Shown one piece after another: positions 41,978 through 52,970 of a stretch of 64,000 bases of DNA. The stretch's first letter is position 1, and the number at the start of each line of letters is the position of its first letter. Under the pieces are notes generated by a model. It did no database searches and was not told the origin of the DNA. It was given only the letters and a program-made list of their open reading frames with translations. The translations under genes were made by a program, and so were the position numbers. The stretch is from Oegoconia quadripuncta (lineage: Eukaryota > Arthropoda > Insecta > Lepidoptera > Autostichidae), in NCBI GenBank assembly GCA_949316235.1, contig OX438744.1, forward strand, positions 26,275,578 through 26,339,577, read 5' to 3'.

Positions 41978-42812
41978 CGCCGAATTGTGTTATATTGTTA
42001 TCATCAAACATTATTGTAAATTATTTTGCGCAATACTCTCTCTTTGGTATACATATAGTGTAACATTCTTTGACTGGTTAATAAATTTAAAAAAAATGAG
42101 TAAATGTGTTTGTATTCTTTACAAAGTTCAACATTAAATTCGGACAGATTTAAACATACATGTTGATGACATGTCATTATCATACCAGTTACTCGTAAAT
42201 AAGGACCAAACATGTTTTAATTGCAGAAGTGCTCATTTAGCAATAAGCGCTCACAACTTCCAGAACGTTATTTAGATTGCTCGTTTTATTAATGAACGTT
42301 CTCATACAGCCAGAATTAGTTTTAATTATGTAACAACATTTGCGAGCTCTCAAAACACTAGGGATAAGCGTAATCAAGGTACGGTGTACAATGTACGGAT
42401 GAGTTTTTTTGCCGCAAGGAAAAAAATGGGGCATATTAGGTAGTGAAGTGGAAGTTATTGGCATGGGTAGTTTTTTAAAAAAAAACCATTCTTGACGCAC
42501 CCGCCGGCCGGAGATTGATATGCGAGTGACGGTATTCGTAGGGTTCTTTCATGAAAATTTATTTGGATCTCTTATTTTCACAATTTTTTATTTTTATTTA
42601 ATGATGTAATTATGTGGAATAGGGTACAAACGCAAACGTCAAATGACACAACGATTTAAGAGATGGTTTCGAAAAATAAAAATAAAGTACCTATGCCAAT
42701 ACCTTCTTTTCAGTTATATAATATGCCCTATTTTTTCCGTACGATAAATAAACTCTACTGTTTTTTTTCTACTTCAATTACCGTCTGGCGGGTGGTGGTG
42801 CTTGGTGTTTTG
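41978..42812. other. Unassigned stretch
   Basis: No gene recognised. 42415-42480 and 42684-42735 share weak similarity in opposite orientation ('atgccaatac', 'atgcccta'). Confidence 0.3.
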
Positions 42813-42981
42813 TACAACGGGTTTGTACTTGACCTCAATCACACCTGATATTAAGTGAAGATGAAGTCGAAGGTGGAAGCGTACTGACCCGGAAACCCCA
42901 ACACATTTGGGGGACTGGCTATCTTATCTTTGACAACCGGAGCACAACAATGCTATTAACATTGCTGCTTGGCGGCAGATT
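42813..42981 (-). mobile_element. SINE-A 3' half
   Basis: Reverse copy from 'acaacgggtttgtacttgac' to 'ttgctgcttggcggcagatt'; the head and upstream body are missing. Confidence 0.88.
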
Positions 42982-43789
42982 CATATTCATTTATTTCTTT
43001 GTGATACACAGGTACAATATTTCCGACTGATTGTCAACATGTTTTTTATGTGCAATAAAGAATACAAAGGTACAATGATGATGGTATAGAATATAAAAAT
43101 AGCTGGGTCACTGTGATCTACCAAATGGCATACAAAAAAAAATAAAACATAAATAAACAATTACAAGTCATAACATACATGGATTGTTAGTTTTGTTATG
43201 TAGGTATCACACAATTTACAACAATTACAATTTGCCTGGAGATGCACTACACTCAACTTTTTACCTATGATGGATCATCAAACGAAATAAATTCATTAAT
43301 AATTTGCTTGGCATAATACACTTAATTTACAATAAAACGTTGAAGTAATAATTTTCCCAATGTCATTTTATAATAAATCCATACAATATTTCAAATAAAT
43401 AACAATATAATAATAGATTACAGGCGAATGTCAATATGTAATATATAATGTCACATTAATTTACTTTTTCTAAATTATTCTTTATAAAATAATGTAGGTA
43501 AGTACAGTACCATTTTAATATTACAAATAAAAATCAGACATGCCCTACCCACCTATGATTTACTTGTCTCTCAAATACAAATACAAATACATATATGTAG
43601 CTTCATAAAAATTATAACTATTGGTAATTGAAACGACATTATTAACATAAATATCCCTTTCCTCCATATTGCCATGCCTGACAAGGTACATGTGTATATT
43701 AGTACTTACCTATGTATTGTAACTATGACATGTGTAATGCAATAAATATATGAATATGAATATATGAATATGAATACATTTATTTTTTA
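42982..43789. other. Unassigned AT-rich stretch
   Basis: No gene. Ends with (GAATAT)-type runs at 43750-43785. Confidence 0.35.
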
Positions 43790-43985
43790 TAATATAATAC
43801 AATTTATTATAAAAAAAAAAAATATCACAAATAAAAAACTAGCCCCAAGTCTCTAGTTAGTGGAATGGTACCCAGAAAGCTGGCCGCATTGCCTCGCTGT
43901 AAAGCGAGGCTGATTCTCTGACCAAAGTATTGGCCAGCCCTCCGATCGTGGGATGCATCAACCAGACGCTCATCAACCATTTATT
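43790..43985 (-). pseudogene. LINE C-terminal relic with 3' tail
   Basis: Minus-strand reading: 'DERLVDASHDRRAGQYFGQR', then 'ISLALQRGNAASFLGTIP'. The 'RAG.YF.QRIS.ALQRGNAA..LG' segment is one I know from the end of lepidopteran LINE proteins. The 3' part ('tagccccaagtctct' with an A-rich tail) recurs at 62868-62937. Confidence 0.65.
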
Positions 43986-44233
43986 TTGCTCTAAATGTGG
44001 TACACAGATCTCATTCACAAATATAAAGTTTCACACATTTTACCAGACCCTGGTATGCAAAATTTAATTATATTTACACATTTAATTAAGGATTATATTT
44101 ATACATGCACATTATACGCAGTTACACTAATTATTGAGTTAAAATGTCAGGTTCAGAGAAGTCAATAATAATTTCGTTACAAAGTCAAAATTAAATAGTT
44201 ATGTAGGTAGTAATTAAATTGTATTATTTGATT

Positions 44234-44384
44234 GAGATAAGATAGTGGTAGCTAGCCTGGCAGCCATTTAAAATGCCCAACTACCAATCAAACCGAGTAC
44301 TTAAACATGTACGCCGCTGGAGATCAAACCCGCGACCTCCGAATCGTAAACCCAATGTTGTTTACATTGAGCCACGGAGGCGAT
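44234..44384 (-). mobile_element. SINE-A 5' half
   Basis: Reverse copy from 'ataagatagtggtagctagc' to the head 'gagccacggaggcga'; the 3' half is missing. Confidence 0.88.
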
Positions 44385-45002
44385 TGCTTGCACTTGGTGA
44401 GAGTGATAGCTTCATAGAGTGTCCTCTGAGTCCCTTGTTATTGTTCCTCACAAATATGCCCCTGAAGGTTGGCACGTTGTAGTGGTCACTACAAGGATTT
44501 TAGATCAGCACGCCGTCTACGCTACTCCAGAGAGGTAAGCCGTAATTCGTTCATTGATCCACGGATGCGGTTAAAATAATAAAAAAGGCTATTATTAATA
44601 ATAATATATAAGGTCTTTCTCTCGCTACGATCCTGACACACCTCATTGCACTTCACCGCATGGTACGTTCGCCGTGATCTTCCCCTACCAACACATTCGA
44701 CCTCATATTTGTGTGTGTCCCATGAGCGTCCGTGATCTCACCTTAGGCTCCACTGACAACCAGCGTTGTAGTCGTTCTTCTTCTCTCGACTACAACAAAT
44801 GCTGAGTTGGGGACCTGATTTGATGCCACTTTGCGACACCGAAAACTAGCCAATGTATACCTACTTATATTAAGTTCCACATTTCCATGTTGTGCTATAG
44901 CACACTATATATAGTGTACTATATATAGTACATAGGTAACAATTAAATGTATTGTATAAGTGTCGCTAAATGGATCAAATAAAGTTTTCTTATTCTTATT
45001 CT
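44385..45002. other. Mostly unassigned, RTE-like scrap and palindromes
   Basis: 44627-44715 in reverse resembles the RTE-like tail ('gcgaacgtaccatgcggtga', 'gaggtgtgtcaggatcgtag'). 44891-44932 holds three successive palindromes (14, 14 and 18 bp). 44980-45002 is a LINE-like end 'aaataaagttttcttattc'. Confidence 0.5.
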
Positions 45003-45068
45003 TATCTTCACTTAACATCAGGTGTGATTGAGGTCAAGTACCAACCCGTTGTGCATAAAAAAAAAACA
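45003..45068 (+). mobile_element. SINE-A 3' end
   Basis: 'cttcacttaacatcaggtgt' to 'ttgtgcataaaaaaaaaa', the last 65 bp only. Confidence 0.85.
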
Positions 45069-45314
45069 TTCGCTTCGTATATCTCTTTCATTTATTCATT
45101 CATACTCTCTACATGACAGCATACAGTTTCCAATTTCTGTCAATATGTCTTGTTTCACACTACTTAACTCCCTAAACAGTACCAGCTTTAAGTGACCTAA
45201 GATAAAAGCGGTTTCACCTGACACAGGTGTATTATTAAATTTGCCTACTAGGTGAATCGAAAAAACTAATATCATTAGTGTTAAACTAGTGTGGGAAATA
45301 TATTTAAAATTCCA

Positions 45315-45545
45315 TCCACATCACCTGGATGAGTGGAAGTCTACCACTGTACGTTACTCAAGAAACTTCTTACCACGTACGACCACCCTGTGGAACGGAC
45401 TTCCGGCAGCGGTATTCCCGAACGAGTACGACATTGGAACCTTCAAGAAACTGTGACCCTTTTGGTGTTGCGGGTGTCCATGGGCGGCGGTGATTGCTTT
45501 CCATTAGGTGACCCGCATTCTCGTTTGCCGCCCTCTCATATAAAT
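45315..45545 (+). pseudogene. LINE-T3 C-terminus and 3' UTR
   Basis: Reads 'DEWKSTTVRYSRNFLPRTTT', then '[20 protein letters not shown]' and 'KL' stop, the typical end of a Jockey/R1-like LINE protein. The 3' UTR then contains 'cccttttggtgttgcgggtg' and 'ccgccctctcatataaat'. This copy shows which coding end belongs to the LINE-T3 tails seen in reverse at 20980, 25372 and 51531. Confidence 0.85.
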
Positions 45546-46066
45546 AAAATATTTTGTATTTGTATGTCGAGCGAAGTCTGGCAACGTTGCTCGATACCAC
45601 CGGGAACACATGTCGCTCGACAAATTGTTGCCTAGTGGGGACGCAGCCTAAAGCTACTGTCATGTTTTAGACGCGACCCGTATCCACTAAACGTGCACCA
45701 TTTTACATTTTCGTCCACAACTTCAATTCTGTTTGCTCCCCGAATCCAAAACGCCAGTTTAAATTTCGCTCCGGAATGGATTTTATTTTAAATTCCAGTT
45801 GGAAATCCGAGGTGCGAAATCAGGGATTCACTTTGTGAAATGCTTCAGTGTATTTGGCGAGTGGCTTTGCAGAAGGCTTCTGTGTCGCGTGGTTAGGGTT
45901 GGCGTGCATCCGGATATTGGATGAAACCTCTGGGTTTTATCTCGTTTCCCAGGAAATGTCTCAACGAAATGGTTTATAATCATAATTTTGCGTGATGCGT
46001 TGTGCGCAGTACAACTTTGACAACTCGATATCATAATAAAGTAACCCTCTTATTCATAAAAATTTA
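45546..46066. other. Unassigned stretch
   Basis: No gene or repeat recognised; possibly unique. Confidence 0.35.
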
Positions 46067-46480
46067 CAAAATCAAAATCAAAAAATGCTTTATTTTGTAG
46101 GTACACAGGGTACACTTAAAATAGTCAGATTTTACATTTTTTAAGCTACTGCTTGTTTTTCCCCTGCCACTTTTCCCCTGAGAAGAACAAGCAAGAAACT
46201 CGAGAGGTTGCTCTTTTTAAAAAAAAAAGGTTTTTTGTTACAAAATTATTAATTATTATTTTATATTATAATATTTCATTATTAATTGTGAAATAGCCTG
46301 GTTACGCGAACGGGCTGTTCATGTCCATGAATGTTTATCATCTAAATAATCTGATATTTTATAATATGCTTTCTTAATAAGTTTCTGTTTTATAGTATCT
46401 TTAAATTTATTGAAAGGAAGATTTTGTATATCAACAGTAACCTTATTAAAAAAGCGTACAAACTCTTTATAAGCCTGTTT
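46067..46480 (-). mobile_element. LINE-T1 3' end with C-terminal codons
   Basis: Tail 'aaatcaaaatcaaaaaatgc', 3' UTR, then in reverse 'QKLIKKAYYKISDYLDDKHS' + 'WT' and stop, the last codons of the LINE-T1 ORF2. 46481-46740 is unassigned. Confidence 0.85.
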
Positions 46481-46740
46481 TAGTTAAAGTATGCTTTGTC
46501 ACTTTCTTTCATTACAACATTTCCTTATGAACGACAGAGACAAAACACACATTAACTAGAACAGGCTTATAAAGCGTTTGTAAATTTTTATGAATAAGAC
46601 GGTAAAAGTTTAAACAACTAAAACCCGACTATTAAAAAAATTAAATGGGAGAAATAAAACGTTTATCTTTAAATCTATCATTACAAAAGCTATAAACAAG
46701 CATCGTAGGTCTAGGTATCCTATAATGTACTCGTAGTACT

Positions 46741-46937
46741 CGTATCGAACCCGCGACCTCCGAATCGTAAACCCAATGATGTTTACATTGAGCCACGGAG
46801 GCGGTAAATGAAGCTAAACTTAATTTCATTATAAATTTTGTGTGGGATGTTTCACGAAAATCGATAAAATGCTATTAACTTAGATAAGATAGTGGTAAGG
46901 ACACAGGCGGACATTTAAAATGCCCTACCACCAACCA
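46741..46937 (-). mobile_element. SINE-A head with extra 5' sequence and separate body piece
   Basis: 46741-46805 is the SINE-A head in reverse. Beyond it, 46806-46860 matches, in reverse, the sequence upstream of the SINE-A at 51918 ('acatcccacacaaaatttat'). 46878-46937 is another piece of the SINE-A body. Confidence 0.75.
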
Positions 46938-47935
46938 AAAACTTTTTAAATAGTTATTTATTTATTTACTAATTTACATAGAATCAACAGCATTATTGCA
47001 GAAATTATATTATAGTAAACTAATACCAAACTTATGCCAATTAGTGATTCTCACTATGTTACCGACAGTGATTATCGCTATAATTGAGTTATTAGCTTTA
47101 TCTATCACTAAAGTAGACATTCCGCAATATATTGTCACCGCATATACTTTAAATTAAATTATGAAATCTAAAATTTCAGATCAATAAATATAACAATTCG
47201 CCTCTACTAGATTTATGTGGTCATATATAATAGTAGTTAATCTGAAAACTCGTAGATTTAGTACGAAAATTGAGAAGTTTTCAACGTAATAACATTCTAG
47301 TAACAGTTGCCGTAACTCAAACGCCTGGTATAATTTATGTTGTTTACTTACAAGTGACGCCCCGAGGTGACCTTCATCTCTTCTCTCGTTCACCGCTGAC
47401 GTCATCACCCCATGTCACACCATTAGTGCTGTGATACAATAACACTCTCGCTAATGGTAAATGATACATTTCAGTGTTAATCTGTCCATTGAAATTTGAA
47501 TGTACTGTCTTGCGCACTTAAATTATATGGTACGCATTCTAATTTAGTAGGAAATGTTTAAACAGGTCTTTTCTATTCCAAAATATTATACCGATTACCG
47601 ACTTTATATATTTTTCATTTCGATGAAATGTCCATTAAGCCTTTGAGCGCCACGCCGGTCACCGGTGACCGGAAAACAATTGATTTTCAATTGTGTCTGC
47701 GTCGCGGCAGTTAACGTGTTAACTGTGAAATTTCACTATTTAATCGAGTTTCTGACAAGAAATTGGTGACATACTTGCTGTAGAAAAGTGTAGATTTCAT
47801 TATAATCGGTATAGTCCTGTTTCAGTACTAACTATTTTCTAAATCCAGACATGTAGAAGTTGTGTAGAGATTTACTCCATTTTTTGATGACCAATGTATT
47901 ATCATATTAAAATATTACCTCCTCTTATTCTTATT
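46938..47935. other. Unassigned AT-rich stretch
   Basis: No gene or repeat recognised. Confidence 0.35.
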
Positions 47936-48396
47936 TTTTTTATGCACCACGGGTTCTGACCTCAATCACACCTGATGTTAAGTGAAGATGAGGTCGAAGG
48001 TGGAAGCGTACTGATCCGGAAACCCCAACACATTTGGGGGACTGGCTATCTTATTTCTGACAACCGGTACACAAGAATGCTATTAACATTGCTGCTTGGC
48101 GGCAGATTTAGATACGATGGTGGTAGCTAGCCAGGCGGACATTTAAAATGCCCTACCACCAACCAAACCGAGTATAGGTACTTAAACATGTACCCCGCTG
48201 TGGATCGAACCCGCGACCTCAGAATCAATCAAGTACACTTTATTGCACAAAATTCTACAAACACTTCTTAAATATAGCTTCAAAAAATAATAATTGTACA
48301 ACCAGGCGGTCTAATCGCTATTAAGCGATTTCTACCAGACAACCAACAACAGAATCGTAAATCCTATGTTGTTTACATTGAGCCACGGTGGCGGTC
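47936..48396 (-). mobile_element. SINE-A split by a LINE-T2 end
   Basis: Full-length reverse copy (poly(T), 'atgcaccacgggttctgacc' to 'gagccacggtggcggt'). It is interrupted just 3' of its B box, between 48226 and 48350, by the LINE-T2 end. Confidence 0.92.
48227..48349 (-). mobile_element. LINE-T2 3' end nested in SINE-A
   Basis: 'caagtacactttattgcaca' to 'taccagacaaccaac' in reverse, with the stem 'aatcgctattaagcgatt' at 48313-48330. Flanked by 7-bp repeats cagaatc (48220-48226 and 48350-48356), restoring the SINE when one copy is removed. Confidence 0.88.
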
Positions 48397-49155
48397 TTAA
48401 GAGAGTATTCTGTCGAGTTGCTCCCTCATTGGATAAATTAACATTTCTTTTTAAATACAGCATAAATCAAAAATACTGCTCTTGCCTGCACACAAGAAGC
48501 ATGTAAGCTAAGCACTTTGGCAACTAACGATTAGCAAATTTTTGTATGAGAAATATTGTTAAACTGATTATTATAATGACACAAAACGTTTGGGACATTT
48601 ATCATTTGTCAAACATTTCACTAGGCCATACACAACTATTAGACGAATGACGTTTTGTCAGTGTAACAGTTCCCTTTTCATACTAAACTGTCTCTTAAAA
48701 AGGAATAACAATAATTTTGATGAATTTAGGTAAGTACTATACAAAATCACTAGCTGAGATACCTCCGTACAAAGACTGGACACACACATACACATAACGG
48801 CTTTCCCCATACAACACCCGTCTTTTCATCGGGAGTTAAAAAGAATTCATGACCAGGATTCCATTCAACATATTCCAAATTTGAAATGCTATCTTAAATA
48901 TTAATCAATCCAATTGCACTATCTCCTCCTCATCCGCTTTACCTATTTGTAATCTCTTAGACGCTTATTTAACCCTAGTACCAGTTTTGGTAAGTAGCAT
49001 TCCTAATAGCCAGGAATTTCATTTACCGCCGACCCGTCCGCTACCGAGTTATATCGCGCGGCAATCTGGCGGTAGGCGGTACAATTTGCATCACAGCACA
49101 TGCTCATGCTCGAATAAACAGTAAGATAACTTGTAATATAATGTAACTAATATTT
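48397..49155. other. Unassigned stretch
   Basis: No gene recognised. Two donor-like sites occur (48728, 48988) without partner acceptors. Confidence 0.35.
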
Positions 49156-49232
49156 GACGACCTGTTTGGTGTAGTAGCTATACCAAAAGGCCGCTGGTCC
49201 GAATCCCGCTAGCCGCATATGTTTGTATGATG
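49156..49232 (+). mobile_element. SINE-B head
   Basis: 'gacgacctgtttggtgtagt' to 'gcatatgtttgtatgatga'; a stretch between the A and B boxes is deleted. Confidence 0.85.
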
Positions 49233-49444
49233 AACTTCCCGCCCGCGGCTTCGCCTGCGTGGAAAAACTTTATCGCGGATATGTTTAAATTGTTTATCCC
49301 GCGGGAACTAGGTACTCACTTTATCGTGATAAAAATATCCTATGTCTTAATCAAGGGTATGTTCTGCCTAACCAAATTTCATCCAAATCTGTTCATTCGT
49401 TTCGCCGTGATTGAGCACAAACAAACATCCAAAATTTGCATTTA
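49233..49444 (+). repeat. Common lepidopteran dispersed repeat, full copy
   Basis: 'cccgcggcttcgcctgcgtg', 'tcccgcgggaactaggtact', 'atcctatgtcttaatcaagg', 'accaaatttcatccaaatct', 'tgcatttataa' in the canonical order. It sits exactly between two oppositely oriented SINE-B pieces. Confidence 0.8.
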
Positions 49445-49707
49445 TAAATAAATAAATATCTGCACAAACACAGCGCCATCTAGGTCCACAGTACGTATCT
49501 AGGCTTGTGTTTTTGATACCAGATGGTTGATAAACTACACAAATATTTTTTTTTGTAAATAGATACATGTATAAATGAAAAACATCCATAACTCGGGAAC
49601 ACATGTCTGTATTCATCATACAAACATATGCCCCTAGCGGGATTCGAACCCGCGACCATTTGATATAGTAGCAGAGTTTCTAACCACTACACCAAAAAGG
49701 TCGTCAA
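49445..49707 (-). mobile_element. SINE-B, near full length
   Basis: Reverse copy from (AAAT)n to the head 'ccactacaccaaaaaggtcg', with box B 'gggattcgaacccgcg'. Confidence 0.9.
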
Positions 49708-49742
49708 ATCAGTCGGTTTATAATAAAGTTGGGAAAGAGCAA

Positions 49743-49922
49743 AAAAGCTGACAGCATATTTTATATTTTGCAGACGCCATATTGGATTTTTACTATAAAA
49801 TGTATCTTATGACACTCCAGGTATCAAGACGAATCTAATAACACCATGCATTTTGAAATCGGTCAAGCTGTTTAAGCTACAGGGATGCGCCAAATAAACG
49901 GACATACATACATACATTCGAA
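49743..49922 (+). repeat. Dispersed repeat (18980/49743 pair)
   Basis: See 18980-19156; same orientation, ends 'catacatacattcg'. Confidence 0.65.
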
Positions 49923-50076
49923 AAGGGGTCAGCCATGTGAATGAGCGGTATTTGTGTCATGAGGTTTTCAGATCGTATTTTTCTTAGAATTATTTTTTTT
50001 TGATTACGATATTTCATTAGCCTATTCATAAAACGCACAACCCTGGGCCCTCATTGATCATGGCAAATATCTCTCG

Positions 50077-50640
50077 TAGGCCCGTATTAATAAACCGTTC
50101 TCAAGATTGAGTTGACCTTAAGTTGACGCTCGAGAATCTGTTGCATATTAAAACAGTATCAAAAAATGCTATTGAGACTGAGACGAAAATCAAAATCAAA
50201 AAATGTTTTATTTTGTAGGTATACAGGGTATACTTAAAATCGTTAGATTTTACATTTTTTAAGCTACTGCTTGTTCAAAAGGCGATTTTGCCCTGAGAAG
50301 AACAAGCAAGAAACACGAGAGGTTGCTCTTTTTTTTTTTAAAAAAATAGGTTTTTATATTACAAAATTATTCATTATTATTTCATATTATAATATTTCAT
50401 TATTAGTTGTGAAATAGCCTGGTTATGCGAACGAGCTGTTTATGTTCATGAATGTTTATCATCTAAATAATCTGATATTTTATTCTTAATAAGTTTCTGT
50501 TTTATAGTATCTTTAAATTTTTAGAAAGGAAGATTTTATATATCTTCAGGAACCTTATTGAAAAAGCGTATACATAACCCTTTGAATGAATTACTTAAGC
50601 GATCTCAATCTCAAGATCGATTAATTAATACGGCCCTTAG
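50077..50640. mobile_element. TIR element (MITE-like) carrying a LINE-T1 end
   Basis: Left end 'taggcccgtattaataaacc' + 'gttctcaagattgag'; right end in reverse 'taagggccgtattaattaat' + 'cgatcttgagattgag'. Same family as 8054-8634. The LINE-T1 end at 50190-50600 occupies most of it. Confidence 0.65.
50190..50600 (-). mobile_element. LINE-T1 3' end
   Basis: Tail 'aaatcaaaatcaaaaaatgt', then the same 3' UTR and terminal codons as 46067-46480. Confidence 0.85.
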
Positions 50641-51530
50641 TGAGAAGAAACGTCGCAGTTGAGTTACTAGCTTGGTCACTGGTGTGCTTTAGGAGCGGCC
50701 GGCGGTAGGCGGTAGGCGGTAGACGACTGCGAGGACGTGTATGCGTGAAATGCGGCCGCCTCCGTGGAATGCCATTAAGATTGAACACAATTAAGGGGAA
50801 CAATTCGGGCGTAGAGATTTGACGACGACGGCTGAGCCTCTAACATTCGGAATTGTTATGTTTTGCCGAGAGGATGGCCTAAATTATTCACAATGTTGTG
50901 TAATTTTAAGCCATGCCTTGTAGTTTCATCGTGTCGTGTCTCTTGATAACTCCATTTTTAATCCTCGACGCAAGAGATGAATTATTATTCTCTTTTATTT
51001 TATTTTAAAAGATATCTCACGGCATGACATTCGTATTATTGACAATGATTTGTGAATGTAAGCCAATTTTGAGGTTCCACTTTTTGCCATTTATAAATAC
51101 CTATGTATATGGGTGAGTGTATAATATATGGATTGAATGTGTCTGTAATACTAAACGAAAGATGCACAATATATTATGTATGGTATAAATACAATATATT
51201 ACAATAATATATGATGACGAGTTGTAAGTTAGAAGCCTATAACGGCTTTTATATTATAGGAGCAGGTGGTTGCGAGCTTTTATTTTATGATGGACTAGCT
51301 GTTTCCTGCGACTTCTTGTAGAACTTAGATCCATGTTCACTGACGCGCGCAGTAAAATATGCTTGTCTGGTTGTTCTCTTTTGTACCACTGTCTCCTCGT
51401 GGGTAATAGCTGAAAATCAGTGTTTTTCTCTCTGAGCAATTATACAAACTGAGCTATGACCCATTTGTACGGCTGTAGCACACACATACTCTAGTGTATC
51501 CTGATGTTACTTTTATGGATTGTTTTATGA
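50641..51530. other. Unassigned stretch
   Basis: No gene. A short tandem of 'cggtagg' (50700-50722) and a CpG-rich patch at 50690-50760 stand out. Confidence 0.35.
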
Positions 51531-51715
51531 CTGAGAGGACGGCAAACGAGCATGCGGGTCACCTGATGGAAAGCAATCACCGCCGCCCATGGCCACCCGC
51601 AACACCAAAAGGGTCACAGATGCGTTGCCGGCCTTTGAGGAAGGTGTAGGCTCGTTTCTTGAAGGTTCCAATGTCGTACTCTTCGGGAATACCGCTGCCG
51701 GAAGTCCGTTCCACA
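51531..51715 (-). mobile_element. LINE-T3 3' end with coding tail
   Basis: 3' UTR in reverse ('gagcatgcgggtcacctgat', 'aacaccaaaagggtcaca'), then 'ttgaaggttccaatgtcgta' 'ggaataccgctgccggaagt', the reverse of the FPNEYDIGTF-type coding end. Confidence 0.85.
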
Positions 51716-51854
51716 GTCAATGTTTGGATTAGCTCCCAAAAGTACATCAAGCGTTTTTGTTAATGTTGTTTTGCGTCGTCTTTAAATTGTTTCTCATTTA
51801 GATTAATAATATTCTCATGATATTATAATCTAAATATACCAAATAAAACCGGCT

Positions 51855-52240
51855 TAATCGATTTTCGTGAAACATCCCACACAAAATTTATTTTGAAATT
51901 AGGTTTAGCTTCATTTACCGCCTCCGTGGCTCAATGTAAACATCATTGGGTTTACGATTCCGAGGTCGCGGGTTCGATCTCCAGAGGGGTACATGTTTTA
52001 AGTACTCGGGTTGGTTGCTGGTAGGGTATTTTAAACGTCCGCCTGGCTAGCTACCACCATCTTATCTAAGTCTACCACCAAACAGAAATGTTAGTAGCAT
52101 TGTTCCGGTTGTCAGAGATAAGATAGCCAGTCCCCCAAATGTGTTGGGGTTTCCGGGTCAATACGCTTCCACCCTCGACCTCATCTTCACTTAACATCCG
52201 GTGTGATTGAGGTCAAGTACCATAAAAGTTGTGCATAAAA
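51855..52240 (+). mobile_element. SINE-A, full length, with shared 5' extension
   Basis: 51918-52240 is a complete SINE-A (head 'gcctccgtggctcaatgtaa', box B 'ggttcgatctcc', tail 'gttgtgcataaaaat'). The 60 bp before it (51855-51917, 'ttcgtgaaacatcccacaca') also precede the SINE-A head at 46741. Confidence 0.9.
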
Positions 52241-52518
52241 ATTATACGTTATTATGGTAGGAATATCAAGTCGTCAAATTTATGCAATTATGACTACATT
52301 TATGGCAAATAGTAAACAACATTCCTATTGAAACCAGTACCTAGATATTAGTAGGACCGAAAATGTAAAGATTCTTAATTTGACTACAAAACCCTAAAAA
52401 AATATTGCCCTTACCCAAATCTTTTTTCCTATTTTAAAACACTTTCTAAATGAATTTTCGCTTATATTACAAAACATTAGGATGCTTTCGCTATAAATTG
52501 TCGCGATTTATCCACCAC

Positions 52519-52561
52519 GGGGCGGGGGATGTGGGGGAGGTTTCTGGAGGGAGGCGAGGGG
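52519..52561 (+). other. G-rich patch, quadruplex-prone
   Basis: Five G-tracts of 3-5 bases: 52519-52522, 52524-52528, 52533-52537, 52549-52551 and 52558-52561. One loop (11 nt) exceeds the usual limit. 52241-52846 otherwise has no gene. Confidence 0.6.
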
Positions 52562-52846
52562 TGTACAACATACCGCGCAGTGCCCTGATACCCACCGTAC
52601 TCGGAGCCTCTAATTGCCCCAATATGTCACCGGGTAATTTATACCTGCTTTTGTTTACGATAGCCCCAAATAAATGGCAGTCGTCATAATTTTTTAGTTG
52701 GCATAAAAGAGTCGGGATGCGTTCTTAAAGCTTGAACACCGTAAAATATCGTGATACAATTAACTACTATTTTTCAATTGGTCGTCAAATGATATAACTT
52801 CCTAACCCTTAACTACTTTCGTAGGGTCCACTTGGACCCCAATGCA

Positions 52847-52970
52847 CATTCAATTTAACACTTTAACAATAAGTATACAAACAAACATTGAACAAACATA
52901 GGACAGAAATTACAATACACAAAAGGCGGGCTTACAGAGAAGAGATTTCTTCCAGCAAACCCTCGGGAGG
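52847..52970 (-). mobile_element. LINE-T2 3' end
   Basis: 'aacactttaacaataagtat' and 'aggacagaaattacaataca', ending 'gatttcttccagcaaacc' in reverse; partner of 32363-32667. Confidence 0.7.

Noticed and set aside
25372..51715. Possible bidirectional gene in the 'ggtgttgcgggtg' segments
   Set aside because: The segment recurs at four places and is the LINE-T3 3' UTR, as shown by the coding end at 45315-45545.
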